A stretch of 64,000 nucleotides of DNA from Drechslerella dactyloides (GCA_020064725.1 JAGTWJ010000001.1:4526001-4590000), one strand, 5' to 3'; numbered from the stretch's first letter, positions 13,695 through 25,819 are shown. Numbers and translations: made by a program. Notes: a model not told the origin generated them from the letters alone.

Positions 13695-14280
13695 TTAGAA
13701 ATTACAGCATGGTATAGGATCCATCTCGTACAGCGCGCCTGTATCCGCCCAAACCTGGTACCGCGAAACCTTCCACCCGCCGTCCTCGTCCACAAAGTCC
13801 AGAACGTACGTAAAGACCTGTCACAGACGGCTGCGCTTAGTACGACGGAAAGATTCCCCATCCGGGTTCAACGGAGCAGTTGGAGAATGTATCCGACGGC
13901 TAGTGAATCCTAAACGCAAGCTTGATGCATACTTCATCCCAGGAAACGCCGGTCGACAACCAGGTGAACGACGCCTTGCCCTTGACCGACACACGGCCCT
14001 GCCTCTCGTCGACAAAGTATTCGGAGAACGACATGTTGGCGAATTCGAGGAACCTCTGCAGGAGGCCAAAGTACTCGGTCACGCCGTCGCGGCCCTTGAA
14101 CTCACGGCCGAGGAATGACGCAAAGGTGGGCGAGCCGTGCTCGAAGGCAGTGGCATCCCGGGAGAAATGGGAGACGATGGTCTGCGAGTCTGCCTTCGCG
14201 GCAAAGTCATCACAAAGGGCCTTCGCAGCTGCGAGGAGGGCGTCGTACGCGCCTGCCGAGGTGCTGGTGGCGGCATCCAT
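13695..14280 (-). CDS. SnoaL/NTF2-like fold protein
   Basis: Two exons (14280-13933 and 13817-13695) give 156 aa. The GTATGC donor follows Trp-Asp-Glu and the TACTAAGC branch site precedes the CAG acceptor. The joint yields a beta-strand pair (VFTYVLDF, then KVSRYQVWADTG) typical of the curved sheet of the NTF2/SnoaL superfamily. The first exon has the helical part (KALCDDFAAKADSQTIVSHF) and the segment FLGREFKGRDGVTEYFGLLQ, which matches the family pattern of a helix before the sheet. Members range from polyketide cyclases and isomerases to non-catalytic proteins, so substrate and reaction cannot be assigned. An upstream in-frame Met at 14379 exists; I chose 14280 because the extra 33 residues look like leader sequence. 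It is not next to any secondary-metabolism gene. Confidence 0.75.
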
Positions 14281-15119
14281 GGCTGTCGTCACCGGTGGTT
14301 GAGTTGGTGACGTTGGAGAATTCAGCTTCACCAATGCGGCTAGCCCTCCCCTCCAGAGACCCCCAGCACTACATACCATTCAGCGCCGTTTTCGACCACC
14401 AGAAAGCTTATCTCCACGACACGACGGCGGTTGTCGGAAAGCTCGGATGCGCTCCGGTCCACTGTAAGTGGCGCCCTCCTTTCAATCTGCCGCAAAGGCA
14501 CGGCCATTGACGTCGCAGGCTAACCAGCGGTGGAAACGGAGGAGGTAATTTCAACCTTTGCCGGTGTTCCGGCCCCATCTCCGAATCAAGTTCCCTGGCG
14601 CCGGATATGACGTGTGCCGAAGCGGACTCAGCAATAGAACGCGCGGTCGAGTGGAGCCTCCATCGCTCGGAGGCCCAGGGAATGCATGCCTCCTGAGCGT
14701 TAGCGACGGGCTCGAGTTTCTCGGGCAGCAATATCCGCGATGATCGCGACGTTATTTTTGGCGGGCCCTCCTGAAGTTTGCCTAAATGCAAGGAGGCTGT
14801 TTTCCAACATTCCCGCACTCGATAGCGAAAGAGAGAGGCCTCAAAGCACCTCTCTCGCCCTCTGGACACATCGCTCCGCACTCTCATCCAACATCCAACT
14901 TCCAGGCCCGCCGAAAATCAGCTATCGGGTATCTGGCTAACTCTATCTCCCTCGTGCCTGCCAACTCGCTCATTCCAATCTCTCGGGGCCCTTACATGTC
15001 CCCACCGACCGTCCAAGAGGAGCTGCTCGCGTGACTTGGGCTAGGGAACTCCACGACACACATCCACCACATTCGCTCCCTCTCCACTCTCTTTCATACT
15101 CGACGCCGAGACCCGGGAT
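14281..15119. other. Divergent promoter region between the SnoaL-like and LicD-like genes
   Basis: Several overlapping short ORFs on both strands, none with recognisable features. The last 100 nt are CT-rich, as expected for the leader of the LicD-like gene. Confidence 0.5.
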
Positions 15120-16634
15120 ATGCGTTTGGCGAGTTCTCTGCTCGGCGTCCTGTTGGCGACGCAGCTGCCGGCCACAGCTGGCCTCGACCCCAGGTTGCTC
15201 GCCATCGATAAGGAACGAAACAAGGCCAGGACCGGCAAGTCGGAGGCCAGTCGGGATACGGTCCACAACTGGGTCAGCTGGTACGGCAGCCAAGGGCCTG
15301 CAGGAAAGCTGGGGAACAGCCGGTGGCAGGTAGTCAACAAAGAGCCGAAATACTTTCGTATGCCACTCACTTTCTGTCCAATGTGCATGTCCACGGAACG
15401 ACGTCCTTGCAATTTTGGCTAATCATTTACTTGCGCCGTATCTATAGACGAACCAAGGTATATCCTACCCTCCTCAACCCCGAACCGGCATATTAGATTC
15501 ATACAACCCCCAGTTACTAAATCCATCCTATCTACAGTATAAAGGGCGGCGGCGGCGGTCATTACGATAAACGGTACTTCCGAAAGGTACGGTAGATGCT
15601 CTTAGCTACTCCGAGCCCGCCGAAGAAATCGCTAACATCGAATTACACCCCGTAGGTAGTTCCAGAAGCAGAGCGCCAAAAAGCTCTCAGGCACCTTATC
15701 CACGCCTGGCTCGGATGGACAAAGAAGCAGAACGTCGAAACATGGCTCGCTCACGGTACCTTGCTAGGATGGTGGTGGAACGCTGAAATCCTCCCCTGGG
15801 ACACCGACCTGGACGTCCAGATCTCCGAAGCGACGCTCAAGAATCTCGCCGAAAATCACAACATGACAAGATGGACGTACGACTTTGAAGATGGCGATCA
15901 CAAGGAGTATCTCCTCGACATCAACTCTTACTGGACGGACCGGCTGCGCTCGTCCACCTCGAATCTGATCGATGGACGGTGGGTGGATACGAGCACGGGC
16001 CTGTTCATCGATATCACCGGCTTGAGCGAAACACACCCGGAGGGCCGACCTGGCATTATCTCCTGCAAGAATATGCACCATTATCATGTATGTTTTGAGT
16101 TTCTCCGTTGTTATGTTTTGTCGCTTGAAGGGGCACCCCCCGCTGACAGGGTTGCCCATCGATAGGTAAACGAGATCTGGCCGCTTCGACCTGCCCAATT
16201 CGAGAACGTCCAGGCATTCGTGCCTTATCAGTTCGATAGGGTCCTAATCAAGGAGTATCGCTCGAAAGCGTTCACTCTGACAGAGTACGATAAGTATGTC
16301 AATTCATTCACACCTGTTATCCACCACCATTTCTCCGTATGGGAAGAAATAAAAGCATAGTTTATGCTAACGGGCGGCTTTGATGTAGGTATGAGTGGCA
16401 GCCCGCCTTGAAGTCGTGGGTTAAGAAGCAGACGCTCCAGCCCAGAAAGTAGGTGTTCCCTGCAAACCCACTGTACATGTAATGGATGCTGACGAGAAAC
16501 GCATGAGCAGAGTTGTCACGCTACGCAACGGCAAGACGATGAAAATCAAGCAGGACGAGCCCAGAGGTCTGGAAGCCGTCCCCAAGCCGACATTAATGCA
16601 GAACCTCGAGCGACTGCTACACTACTGGCAGTAG
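15120..16634 (+). CDS. LicD/Mnn4-family phosphotransferase-like protein, secretory
   Basis: Seven exons (15120-15357, 15448-15457, 15538-15586, 15656-16087, 16166-16293, 16389-16448, 16511-16634) sum to 1041 nt, 346 aa. The N-terminus is a signal peptide (MRLASSLLGVLLATQLPATA). The core carries the LicD/fukutin signature: a Trp-rich segment (LIHAWLGWTKKQNVETWLAH), then GTLLGWWWNAEILPWDTDLD, whose DTDLD acidic cluster is the expected metal/nucleotide site. Yeast Mnn4 is needed for mannosylphosphate transfer to Golgi glycans, and filamentous fungi have several such proteins. The signal peptide and fold suggest a Golgi role in phosphodiester modification of cell-wall mannans; that is inference. 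Exon 2 is only 10 nt, but without it the frame and the segment KYFHEPSIKG are lost. Substrate is unknown. Confidence 0.85.
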
Positions 16635-17061
16635 ATTGCGATATTTCACCGACATTTCATTCTTATATATACTTGACTCCGTTTTTGCTCTCTTGTTTCC
16701 TATATCTGGGTATCCATCTTATCACGGCTGGCCATTGGAAGCTGTTGGGCTAGGAGTTAATGGGCATTTGCATGGGCACATTTACGCTGAGCGATAAGCT
16801 GCCGGCCTTGACTAACATTACTATCTATTACTATTTTTAATTATTTACTGAACATGTTTACTGTCACTCCTGTTATTTAATATATCTGGAATCCTTTGTA
16901 TTTAATTATTTTAACTTTTCCTCAATCGGTCGCCGAATTGATAAAGCGGGCGACTTGCTGTATACAACTTGGCCGAGTCATAGCGAGTGTACACGATAAG
17001 TACATTACATGACGTCTGCCGATTTTCACAATCTCGCAGACCGAGACCCTGCTGAATTCAG
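16635..17061. other. Convergent 3' intergenic region
   Basis: AT-rich 3' flanks of the LicD-like gene (+) and the aminopeptidase (-). No ORF is seen. Confidence 0.7.
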
Positions 17062-20000
17062 TCACCACGGCAGATAGCCCTTCGCCGTCAACCACTCCGT
17101 GACGGCCTTTTCATCACGCTTCCTCCAGCTGACGTTGCCGCTGACGCTGTCGATCGCAACCTTGACGGCGCGATCATACCCTCGCTGGTCCTTACCCTCG
17201 AAGAAGGATTTGAGCTCCTCTAGGACCTTCTCGTCGGCAAACTTGTTGAGCGTGACGCGGACAAAGCGGTCGAGCAGGACCATGTTGCCGCCCAGCAGCT
17301 TGACGACGTCTTCCCAGCGGCTCTTGACGAACTCCCAGACGTGCGGTCGCGCATCGCTGTTCATCGCGAGCGCCGAGGAGACGTAGTGCGTGTTCTGCGT
17401 AGGGATCTTGTCGCTCAGCATCTTGCTGAGGTAGTCGGTGATGAGAGCTTGCTCCTTCGCCTTGCCGAGCGACTGCAGCGTGATTTCCTTGCCGTCCGGG
17501 CTGGTGGCGCGCAGGTACTCTTCCCACACTTGGTCGTACTCGGTCTTGCCGCCCTCGCTGATGCCGATGCGGAAGACGCGCAGCTTGAGCGCTGCGTGGA
17601 TGGCCGAGGCGTCGCCGGAGAAGTAGGCGGCGAACTGTCGCTTGGCTTCTGTGATGATGCTCTCGTGGCCGGCGCTGGCAGCGGCGCCGATGAGCAGGCC
17701 GCGCAGCTGGGTGGTCAGGAAGTCTTCGTTCGCCGCAAACTCCCAGCCGAGTCGCTCTGCGGCGGGGGTATAGAGGGAGAGTGCGAATTTCTTGAGGGCA
17801 GCCTTGACTTCGGGGTTGTTGGTGCCGAAGACGCTTTGGACGGCGGAGAGGGCGGTGACGATAGTCTGCCAGACGAGGAAGTTGTTTTCGTCCTTCATTC
17901 CCTCGAGCAGGCTGAGGAGGCTGGAGGTGCTGCCGTCCCCGGAGAGGGCGAGGGCCTGCGCATCGGCGACGAGGCCGATGCGGTCTGCGACGCTGAGGTT
18001 CTTGAGCGAGGAACCGAGTTTTGCGAATCGGTCAACGGGGTAGTTGACGCGGTAGAAGCCGTTTTGGCCGATGTTGAGCTTGTAGTAGTCCGTCTTGACG
18101 CCGGAGATGCTCTTTTCCTTCTCGGTCAGGGCGGTGACTTCGTCCTTGTTCACGGTCTCGGTGAGAGCTTCCTGCGTGAGACCGAGGGGCACCCACCAGG
18201 TTGTCTTGTCGTCTTCGGGACCAACATCGCCGGTGCTGAGGAAGCGCTTCTGGCGGATAGTCAGATTGTCTGCACCTTCGGTGACGTCGAGGACCGGGAA
18301 GCCAGTGGTCTTGATCCAGTCGTTCATGATGGAATTGACATCCTTCCCAGACGCCTCGGAGAGGGCGGCCCACAAGTCGTCAGTCCTGGCATTGGCTGGT
18401 TGAGGCTGTCAGCTTGAGTTCGATTTGAGTGATAGCTGCAAGGACTTGGAATACCGTATTTGTTCTTCTTGAGGTAGTTCGAGACACCCTTCAGGAAGAT
18501 TTCCTGACCAAGAGCAGAGCTCAGCATCCTAATGACACTGCTGCCCTTGAGGTAGCTATATCATCCCACGCGGTCATCAGCATCTTTCTCCATATCTGTA
18601 CCACATGCGACAAAATGCAACACGGACCTGATGCTATCAAAGATTTGGTCAACCTCCAGAGCATCCCGGACGGGAACTTCGATGGGATGCGAGCTCCTCA
18701 AGGAATCCAATTGGAAGCCTGTTTGCATTGATTCAGCCTAATCGATACGTGTGCATTAGCAGCGTTACTGACGGGCAGGAGACCGGAGGACCTTTGCGGG
18801 CACGCACAACAAACTGGCCCCAGACATCCCAATCTAAGATCAAAATTCGAATTAGCATCGAAACACGAAGGGATAGTAGATTAGGGATATTTACCTGGGT
18901 AGAACTTGTCGACGGCGAGCCATCCGACCCATGTGGCGAAACCCTCGTTCAGCCACAGCTCGTTCCACCAGTCCATGGTGACCAGGTTTCCAAACCACTG
19001 ATGGGCAAGCTCTATACCACATTATTAGCAACTCTGCTCATCATCATAACTGGTGTGATTTTGGTAAACTCACCGTGAGCAACGACGTATGCAACCCTGT
19101 TTTTGTATCGAGGATCGCTCTTGCCCTCGTCGTACAAGACAGCCGTAGTTCTTCAAGCAAAGATTCCGTTAGATCAAAATACCCCACAGATGTGAACATC
19201 GCGATTCATACCTATAGGTAATCAAACCCCAGTTTTCCTGGATGATACCCGACAAAATTAGCCTACGCGCGGATCGATACGAAAGATACAGCGTGAAAGG
19301 AACCTACCATAGCACCGTGCGAGAACTCGTGCACAGCCAACATGTCCACCTTGGGCAGAGGATAATCGATATCGAACACCTCGGAGTAGAAATCCACAAT
19401 CTTGGCTGCGTTCTCCAGCGCGAATTGTCCCTGCTCCTTCAATCCCTTCGTCGTGTACACACGCACGGGGATCGATGCGCCGTTGTACTCCCGCTTGGTG
19501 AACGTCTCGACGTACTCAAACTCACCACACGCCCATGCGAGCAGGTACGTGCTCATCTTTGGCGACGTGGCAAACTTGACGAGTTTGTTGTCGCCCTCTG
19601 GTGTCTCAGAAGTGACGGGCATGTTGGACAGAGCTGTCCAGGCGGAGGGCACAGTCATCGAGAAGTCGAAAGTGGCCTTGAGGTTCGGCTCGTCAAAGCA
19701 AGGGAAAGCCTGGCGAGCATCGCAGGACTCGAACTGCGTGGAGAACATGTAGGTTGGGCTTTCGGTGCCGGGAACCTTGTATTCGGAGCGGTAGAAGCCG
19801 GCCATCTACGACTGTCAGCTCGGTCCCAGCGATCGTATATCAGCGGTATTGGGGGGTTTATACCTTGTTGTTCAGAATACCGGTGAACTCAAGCTTGAGC
19901 TGCGCCTTGTCGACGACAGGAAGCTCGTCGGCGAAGGTCAGGGTGGCCCTCTCGCGCTTCTGGTCGACATCGATGGATGTCGCGCTGTGGGTGTTGCCCT

Positions 20001-20614
20001 GGACGTCGATGCTGGCCTTCAAGTTATCGAGAGCCTTCACATTCAGAGAGATGGTCTTCGTCGCTGCTGTGAGAGCAACATCGATGACGACTTTGCCAGA
20101 GTACGTGAATGCAGTCTGGTCAAGGTTCGAAATCGACAAGTCATAGTGCAGGGGCTTGACTCTACAGTTCGAACACGCATGCTATCATCAGCAGTTGTCC
20201 ACCACGATATTGTCGAAAGGAAAGGATGACTTACTCCTCAGGAAGCACGTCTCTATCGTCTCTCGTCATCTTGATGGTAGATGTATCTGTCGAAAACAGT
20301 CGTGGTCTGTCGAAGAAGCGAATCTGTGGAGGTTGCGTTGCAGTGGTAAGTTGTCTTGAACGATGGGACAGATTGACTTCTCTTCGACTGTTCCGAGAAG
20401 AAGAAGAAGAAGAAGGGGAAGAGGAGGGAGAAGGGGAGGAAGATGCAGGGGAGATTTTAAAGCAAGGCGAGCAAAATGCTTTCGGCGCGAGAGTTCCGCG
20501 AGCAGGTAAACTTGTATACCGCCTCGCGAGAGCTCTAATCGTACGAGCAGCGGGGACCTCGATCAGACGGGCCGCCGGGCACCTCAAAGCGGCAGTTACC
20601 AACGGCCGGCGCAT
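17062..20614 (-). CDS. APE2: M1-family zinc aminopeptidase (Ape2/Aap1-like), with possible mitochondrial leader
   Basis: Multi-exon gene encoding a puromycin-sensitive-type M1 aminopeptidase that removes N-terminal residues from peptides. The N-terminal beta domain is in exons 20269-20235 and 20161-19864. The next exon (19805-19308) ends in GAM, and splicing completes the substrate motif GAMENWG. A further splice inside HELAH gives the zinc site HELAHQWFGN, with the third ligand in LWLNEGF. The ERAP1-C-like helical domain ends at WLTAKGYLPW. Two in-frame starts exist: the short form begins MTRDDRDVLPEE at 20269. A 115-codon upstream extension from 20614 is Arg-rich, lacks acidic residues at first (MRRPLVTAALRCPAARLIEV) and has a Ser/Pro run. 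It looks like a mitochondrial presequence, as annotated for yeast Ape2. I give the long form; which start is used is not settled. Confidence 0.9.
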
Positions 20615-22110
20615 GTATCAGCAAAGCCGCTGGCGATGCCTTCAGCACTGATATCAAATGCCGACTGGAGCTTCAATTAGCTTGCGCGGTCGTATCGTCG
20701 GTTCTAAACCCTATTCCACGCGTGTGGATATACGCACAAACAGGATAACGAGAGCGGAAGCAGAACGCGATAGATCGTGCAGCAAAACGACGACAATGGC
20801 AGCAAACCCAAGCAATCGATGTCACTTGGCGACGATAGATCAAATTCCTCGCATCAGAAGACTCACTTGCTCCGAATGAGAATAACGGTGTTCCTGTGGA
20901 CGTCTCCGAATGCAGCAGCTAAAGTTGGCGAGTGGTTGGAAAGGGAAGCTTATCGAGGGGCACGACATCACGCTAACTGCGGGGCACCCAAAAAGACACG
21001 CCATCTCATCCACCGCCCTCGGCCCCCGCCGAGACACAGGCAAAGGCTCAGCCGTCGTTAGCCACCGCCAGAAATGCAGGCCGCGATCAGGAAATTGACC
21101 CCGGTGAGGCCTAATTGCAGGGTTAGATCGAAGGGACCTTGCCGGGTACAGGTGTCAGCCCACATGCATGTGCCCGGGCCGGGCTGCTAACACTAGAGTT
21201 GTAAATACTCGCGGGGTTGAAATCAATCCACCCATCTAGACCTCGTATTTCTATCGTATAAGCATAGACACGATCGAACGGCAATCGATTAATCCAGCAG
21301 CAAATGCCCGTGCGATTAGGGTCCATCGGTGCAGTTAGCTGAAGGGACTCTTAGCAGATATATATCACTGATATCAGCATTGCAAAGGTTACCGACGAAC
21401 ACGAAACTCCCGTCCAACAGGCGGATATAAAACACAATCACAGGATATTAAACGGAAAGAACCGACATGACCGACTGTATAGAACTGCTGCTGCAACGGA
21501 CAGGAAAAACGGACGTTACAAGGTAGAGAAAACATCAAATTGCACAAACGACGAGAAACGAAGAAGCGTATATGGTGGTACAGTTCCGATCCGGTCACAG
21601 GGACGAGGGAGAACGAAGAACAAGAACGATCGAGACACGAGCTTGAGTGAATGAATTGGAAGAAACGAAAGAGGAAGCCAGTCTCCGACATCATCGTCCC
21701 TTCTCGTGCCCGACGCGCAAAAAACCTCTTTCCTGCTTCCAGCCTTTCATCGCAGATCATCCACTTCGTGGCCAAGGCATGGAAGGCGCGCCGGCTCGAG
21801 ATCGATCGTCTATACAACAGCGTGTTTCCACCAGGAGAATCTCGGACATCACGGGGGGGCCCTTCGACAGGAAGACAAAGGAAGAGCTGCTGCGACAGAA
21901 AAAAAGAGAAGAGAGCGGGCGAATTGAGAAAAAGAGAAGTGTTTTCAATTAATAGACATAAATCCGTGCCTGGGGAAAGAAAAAACGGCCGTAGCAATAG
22001 AAATTCGTACGCTGTCCTTTATGTCCAAATTGAAACCTCAAAAAATTGTCTATTCACGTTCCTGCAATTCGAATTATTCTCCATCTCATTCTCTTTCTTC
22101 GTCTCCCCGT
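20615..22110. other. Aminopeptidase upstream region and YPT1 3' flank
   Basis: The left part would be the promoter of the aminopeptidase and the right part the 3' UTR of YPT1. ORFs of up to 202 codons at 21.4-22.1 kb are Phe/Leu- or Lys/Arg-rich on opposite strands, which is purine-rich DNA read both ways, and I do not believe they are genes. Confidence 0.55.
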
Positions 22111-23446
22111 TTAGCAGCACCCGCTGTTGGATTGCTGGTTGACGTTCTGGCCGGCGTTGACGGAGACGGTCGGCTTGTTGTTCTGGGTAGCGCTGCCCAT
22201 CCGCTCCTTGATCTGTCGGGCCATGGTCAAGAAAGCCTGTTCGACGTTGGTAGCGTTCTTCGCGGAAGTCTCCAAGAATGGGATTCCCAAGCTGTCCGCA
22301 AATTCCTGTTGTACCGAAAAATAATCAGCAACTCTCCCCGAGCGTGCGCTACTGAGGCGCTTGGGGTTCATGTTATCGTCGTACCTTAGCGACAGTGTAG
22401 TCAACGACCTTCTTATCGGCCATATCGCTCTTGTTGCCGACCAGGAGCTTGTTAACACCTTCGGTCGCGTAGCGGTCAATCTCTTGTAACCACTGCTTGA
22501 CATTGTTGAAGGAATCTACGCGGATACATTAGACAGCCTATTCGGAGCTTCTGCATTTTGGGAGAACATACCCATATCAGTTACGTCGAATACAACGCAG
22601 ATACCGTGGGCGCCTATGATTTACAAGCGTTAGAAGACAAAACGGCTGGGCGATGCTACGGCCAGCTGGCAAGTTTGTGTCGGACGGGTTTCTCACCTCT
22701 GTAGTACGACGAGGTAATCGTGCGGAATCGCTCCTGGCCCGCGGTATCCCACTGTAGATGTACATGTTAGCGAATGCGGCGGGGTATATCGAGATAGCAA
22801 AGGTGCCAGCCGGGCAAAACTTACAATTTGCAGCTTGACGGTCTTCCCATCAAGCTCGATTGTGCGGATTTTCTGCACCACCGGTCAGTTCAGTCGCACA
22901 GAGCTACGGGAATCCAAGGCAAACGTACGAAATCCACTCCGATGGTCGAAATGTAGCTCTCTGTGTAGGTGTCATCAGCAAACCGAAGCAGCAAGCAGGA
23001 CTTGCCGACACCGGAGTCGCCGATGAGGAGTAGCTTGAAGAGGTAATCGTATCTTTCGAGATTCGAGGAAGAACCCCATTCGGTCAGCTTGGACTTTGAC
23101 TGCTTTTGCGAGGACGACGAAGCTGAAGCTTCGGTGGGGGAAGTAGGGACGACGGGGAAGCGAGCTTGCCCCGAGGTTGGAGAAGCCATCGCTGGATGCC
23201 GGGTGCGATGGGATCGCGTGTGCCAAGCCGGAGGATAGCAGAGCAGAGCAGCAGAAGCAGTGGCGATGGCAGATTCACCGAGAAGGGCAGCGGTAGATGC
23301 AGCGGTAAGAGCAGTGTGAGAAAAGGAGATACATCTAAGAGCCGGGAGCAGAGTCGGGCCTCGAGTTAGCACGGAGAAAGCAGAGCGGGAGCGAAGAGCC
23401 GCAGCAGCTGTGGAGATGGAAACGGGGTCGTACACTCTGGATTCAT
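22111..23446 (-). CDS. YPT1: Rab1-type small GTPase Ypt1
   Basis: Ypt1 controls ER-to-Golgi transport and early autophagy. The start ATG at 23446 encodes only MNP plus two bases of the Glu codon. A 383-nt intron (23435-23053) follows, after which the frame continues as [18 protein letters not shown], exactly the conserved Rab1 N-terminus. All Rab motifs are present: P-loop GDSGVGKS, switch [24 protein letters not shown] spliced across an intron, NKSD, and ETSAKN. The protein ends in a Cys-Cys prenylation motif (SNSGCC). The gene has five or six short introns, usual for fungal ypt1. The coding frame also stays open through the whole first intron, giving a possible alternative N-terminus. Assignment as Rab1 rather than Rab8 rests on near identity to the consensus as I remember it. 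Confidence 0.95.
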
Positions 23447-24639
23447 TGTGACGTTACGGGTGTCGCTGTGGACAGATCGGAAAGGGCTCTGATTAGAGTT
23501 CTGCGGAAACGTAAGCTGGTGTTATCTGATGCCTGAGGTGGTGAAATGGCGGTGGAAAATAGCTCTCTCTCGCGTGAAGCAGGAAGCAGCTGGAGGCAGC
23601 TGGGCAGCGATGCTGCTGCTGGGGGCGGGCCTACTGTAGGGAAGCGGTCTGCCGGGTGATGGCGATGACGAGGTTGATGTTCTGGTGACGGACAGGATTC
23701 GGAAGATTACAGTTGGGGGAGCGGGTCTTTGCTTTCCTTTGCTCTGTCGTTAGCTGATCTTTTCCTGGTCAGAAACGAAAGCTTCTGGTCGCCCGCCGGC
23801 GGTTCTAAAATACCTGGAATGAGCTCGATGGGCGTTCGAAGGGCGGTCGCAGAGCGTGAACGATGAGGGCGGCGATGATGGCGACGATGGAGCACGAAAG
23901 CGCGGAAGGGAAAGGATGGCGGTCCCGGTCAGGAGAAAGAAAGGTGTTAGGTGCGAGTTTCCGGCAGGTGACGATGATGTCGTTTCAGGAAAGCCGCAGA
24001 ACCACCACCGCAGAACTCACAGCACCGGGTGATATAACACAAGAGCTACAGTACGGACTATTCGAACGTTGATTGGGATCAGAAGCACGCTCTCGGGCAT
24101 TTGTAGTGCCTCTCTGACGTTGGCGAGTGACAATACGGCGCCTCTTATGACGGGATTGCCACCGTTCTGTACGTATTGCTTGCGTCCATGTAGCTAGCCG
24201 GCTCCCAGATCCCGATCCCGTGGCTGGACCAGTTCCTCCACCGCACTCCTGCTCCATGTGATCGGGCTGCTTCTGCTCCGGACACACTGGCATCTCGAGA
24301 TGTGCTATCATCACTCCGACCCTTTCCATTACGTTTAATCCTACCGCTCTTCCCTATTGTACAGTCTCACCGTGACTCCGACCTCTGCGTGAATGCGTGA
24401 TAAAATAAAAATGCACCGAAAAAGCAACCACAGAACGCCGTATATCCGCCATGCCCATAAAGAAGAAGGAAACGCCGAGCAACAGAAAACCCCCAGCTAC
24501 TTTTCAAGTCTATCGTAATCATAATCGTAAGAGCGCAAGAAAAGCTGCCGTTGTGACAGGAGAGCGCGAAGCGTAAAAGTGGTAGAAAAACAGCAGAGTA
24601 AAGAGAAAAATGACCAGTAACCGTCTTCAGATCCAACGG
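23447..24639. other. YPT1 promoter and APC15 3' flank
   Basis: Tandem genes on the minus strand. Only short overlapping ORFs are present. The interval 24367-24636 is AT-rich and fits a 3' UTR of APC15. Confidence 0.6.
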
Positions 24640-25819
24640 TTAGTCGTCGTCGACTTCCATCTCATCTCCAGACATAAACATAACCGAGCTGTCCAAATCC
24701 GCAGCAGGAGCCCGACCGCGTCGGATGCCCCTCCCCGGCGGGGTCGCCGGCGTCCTGTTCAAGGGCGATCGTGCCGCGGCGGCTCTATGCGGGCGGCGCA
24801 TGTCCTGGAAGCGACCAATAGGCGGGCCTTGACCTTGACGTGCCGACGAAGCAGGTGTATGGCGACGCTGTTGCCCGCGAGCAGGCGTTATCGGGCGCGG
24901 TGAGCCGTCGCCAACCTCGGAAGCGTACGAGTCGTCAATGCTGCCTTGGGTCGTTTCGGCGATTGCGGAGAGCTCGTCGACTTCGTCGACCTCCTCGTAG
25001 GTAGAAATCTCATCTGCAGGTTCGACTTCCTCATAGTCCTCTTCTTCTTCGTCTTCGTCATCCTCCTCATCGTCCTCCTCTTCCTCTTCATCTTCGTCGT
25101 CCTCCTCTTCGGCGTCATCGCTCCAGCCGCCGGTGCTATCGGCTTCGGGGATGTCGGCGTCAAGATCGACTTCTCCTTCTTCCATCAGTCCCTCTTCTTC
25201 AGCTTCAACCTCCTCAACGTCTTCTTCCTCTCCAACCTCCACGTCCCCTTCCTCTTCTTCGCCTTCTTCGACAACATCAACAGGGTCTCCGCCAACCATA
25301 TTGACCTCCTGGATCCCCAGCCCTGCTTCGTCGGCAGTAGTCTCCTCCAAGGCCAGCTGCTCAGCTCTCTCAAGCTCCTCGTCGATGACACCTTGCAGGG
25401 TCTTCATCATGCCAGGTGGCTTGATCCAGGTCGCTCCGAAACGGGCGATGTGTAACTTGCGCTTCTCGACGGCATCCTCGTCAATCGCGAGCTGTTGCAG
25501 TGCAGAAGGCCCATACGCTGCCAAGGCAGAACGCGTAGCCTCGCGATGCGTGCGATGATGGTGGTGATGCTGCGTGGGATTCTGCGCATGTTGCGAGTAC
25601 TGTAACGCCTGCGAGGTGGAGGGCTTCGGAGGAGCAGTGTAGCCGAATGTATGGGACGGCGTGTACCACAGCGATTGGGTCTGTAAGAACAAGAACACAC
25701 GGTCAGCAGCGTGCGTCGCGAAAGATGTAGGACCTCCAAAGAGCCGAGAAGGCTGCCGGTTGCGGGGACGGAGAGCATACATCGCGAGGCGTGAGTAGGG
25801 GCAGGCCCAAGCTCATCAT
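24640..25819 (-). CDS. MND2: Anaphase-promoting complex subunit 15 (Apc15/Mnd2)
   Basis: Two exons (25819-25781 and 25680-24640) give 359 aa. Exon 1 starts with two Met codons and encodes MMSLGLPLLTPRD. It is joined to TQSLWYTPSHTFGY, reproducing the Apc15 opening in which a short hydrophobic peptide precedes Ser-Leu-Trp-Tyr. The signature helix follows at RFGATWIKPPGMMKTLQG. Apc15/Mnd2 sits next to the mitotic checkpoint complex on the APC/C and controls Cdc20 turnover; in yeast it restrains the meiotic form. After the signature comes a long Glu/Asp-rich tract, then an Arg/Pro/Ser tail with PARGQQRR and RGIRRGR, longer than in animals. A prediction starting at the internal Met (25782) would lose the real first exon. 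Confidence 0.85.

Noticed and set aside
17341..18417. 358-codon plus ORF opposite the aminopeptidase
   Set aside because: Shadow of the conserved M1 aminopeptidase frame on the other strand.
21389..21997. 202-codon minus ORF below YPT1
   Set aside because: Phe/Leu/Ser-rich reading of a pyrimidine tract in the expected 3' UTR of YPT1.
22890..23435. 181-aa ORF as a separate gene
   Set aside because: It is YPT1 exon 2 plus the open first intron. The canonical MNPEYDYLFK start is obtained by splicing.
24946..25455. 169-codon plus ORF opposite APC15
   Set aside because: Its poly-Leu/Val/Phe composition is the antisense of the GAG/GAC-rich acidic tract.
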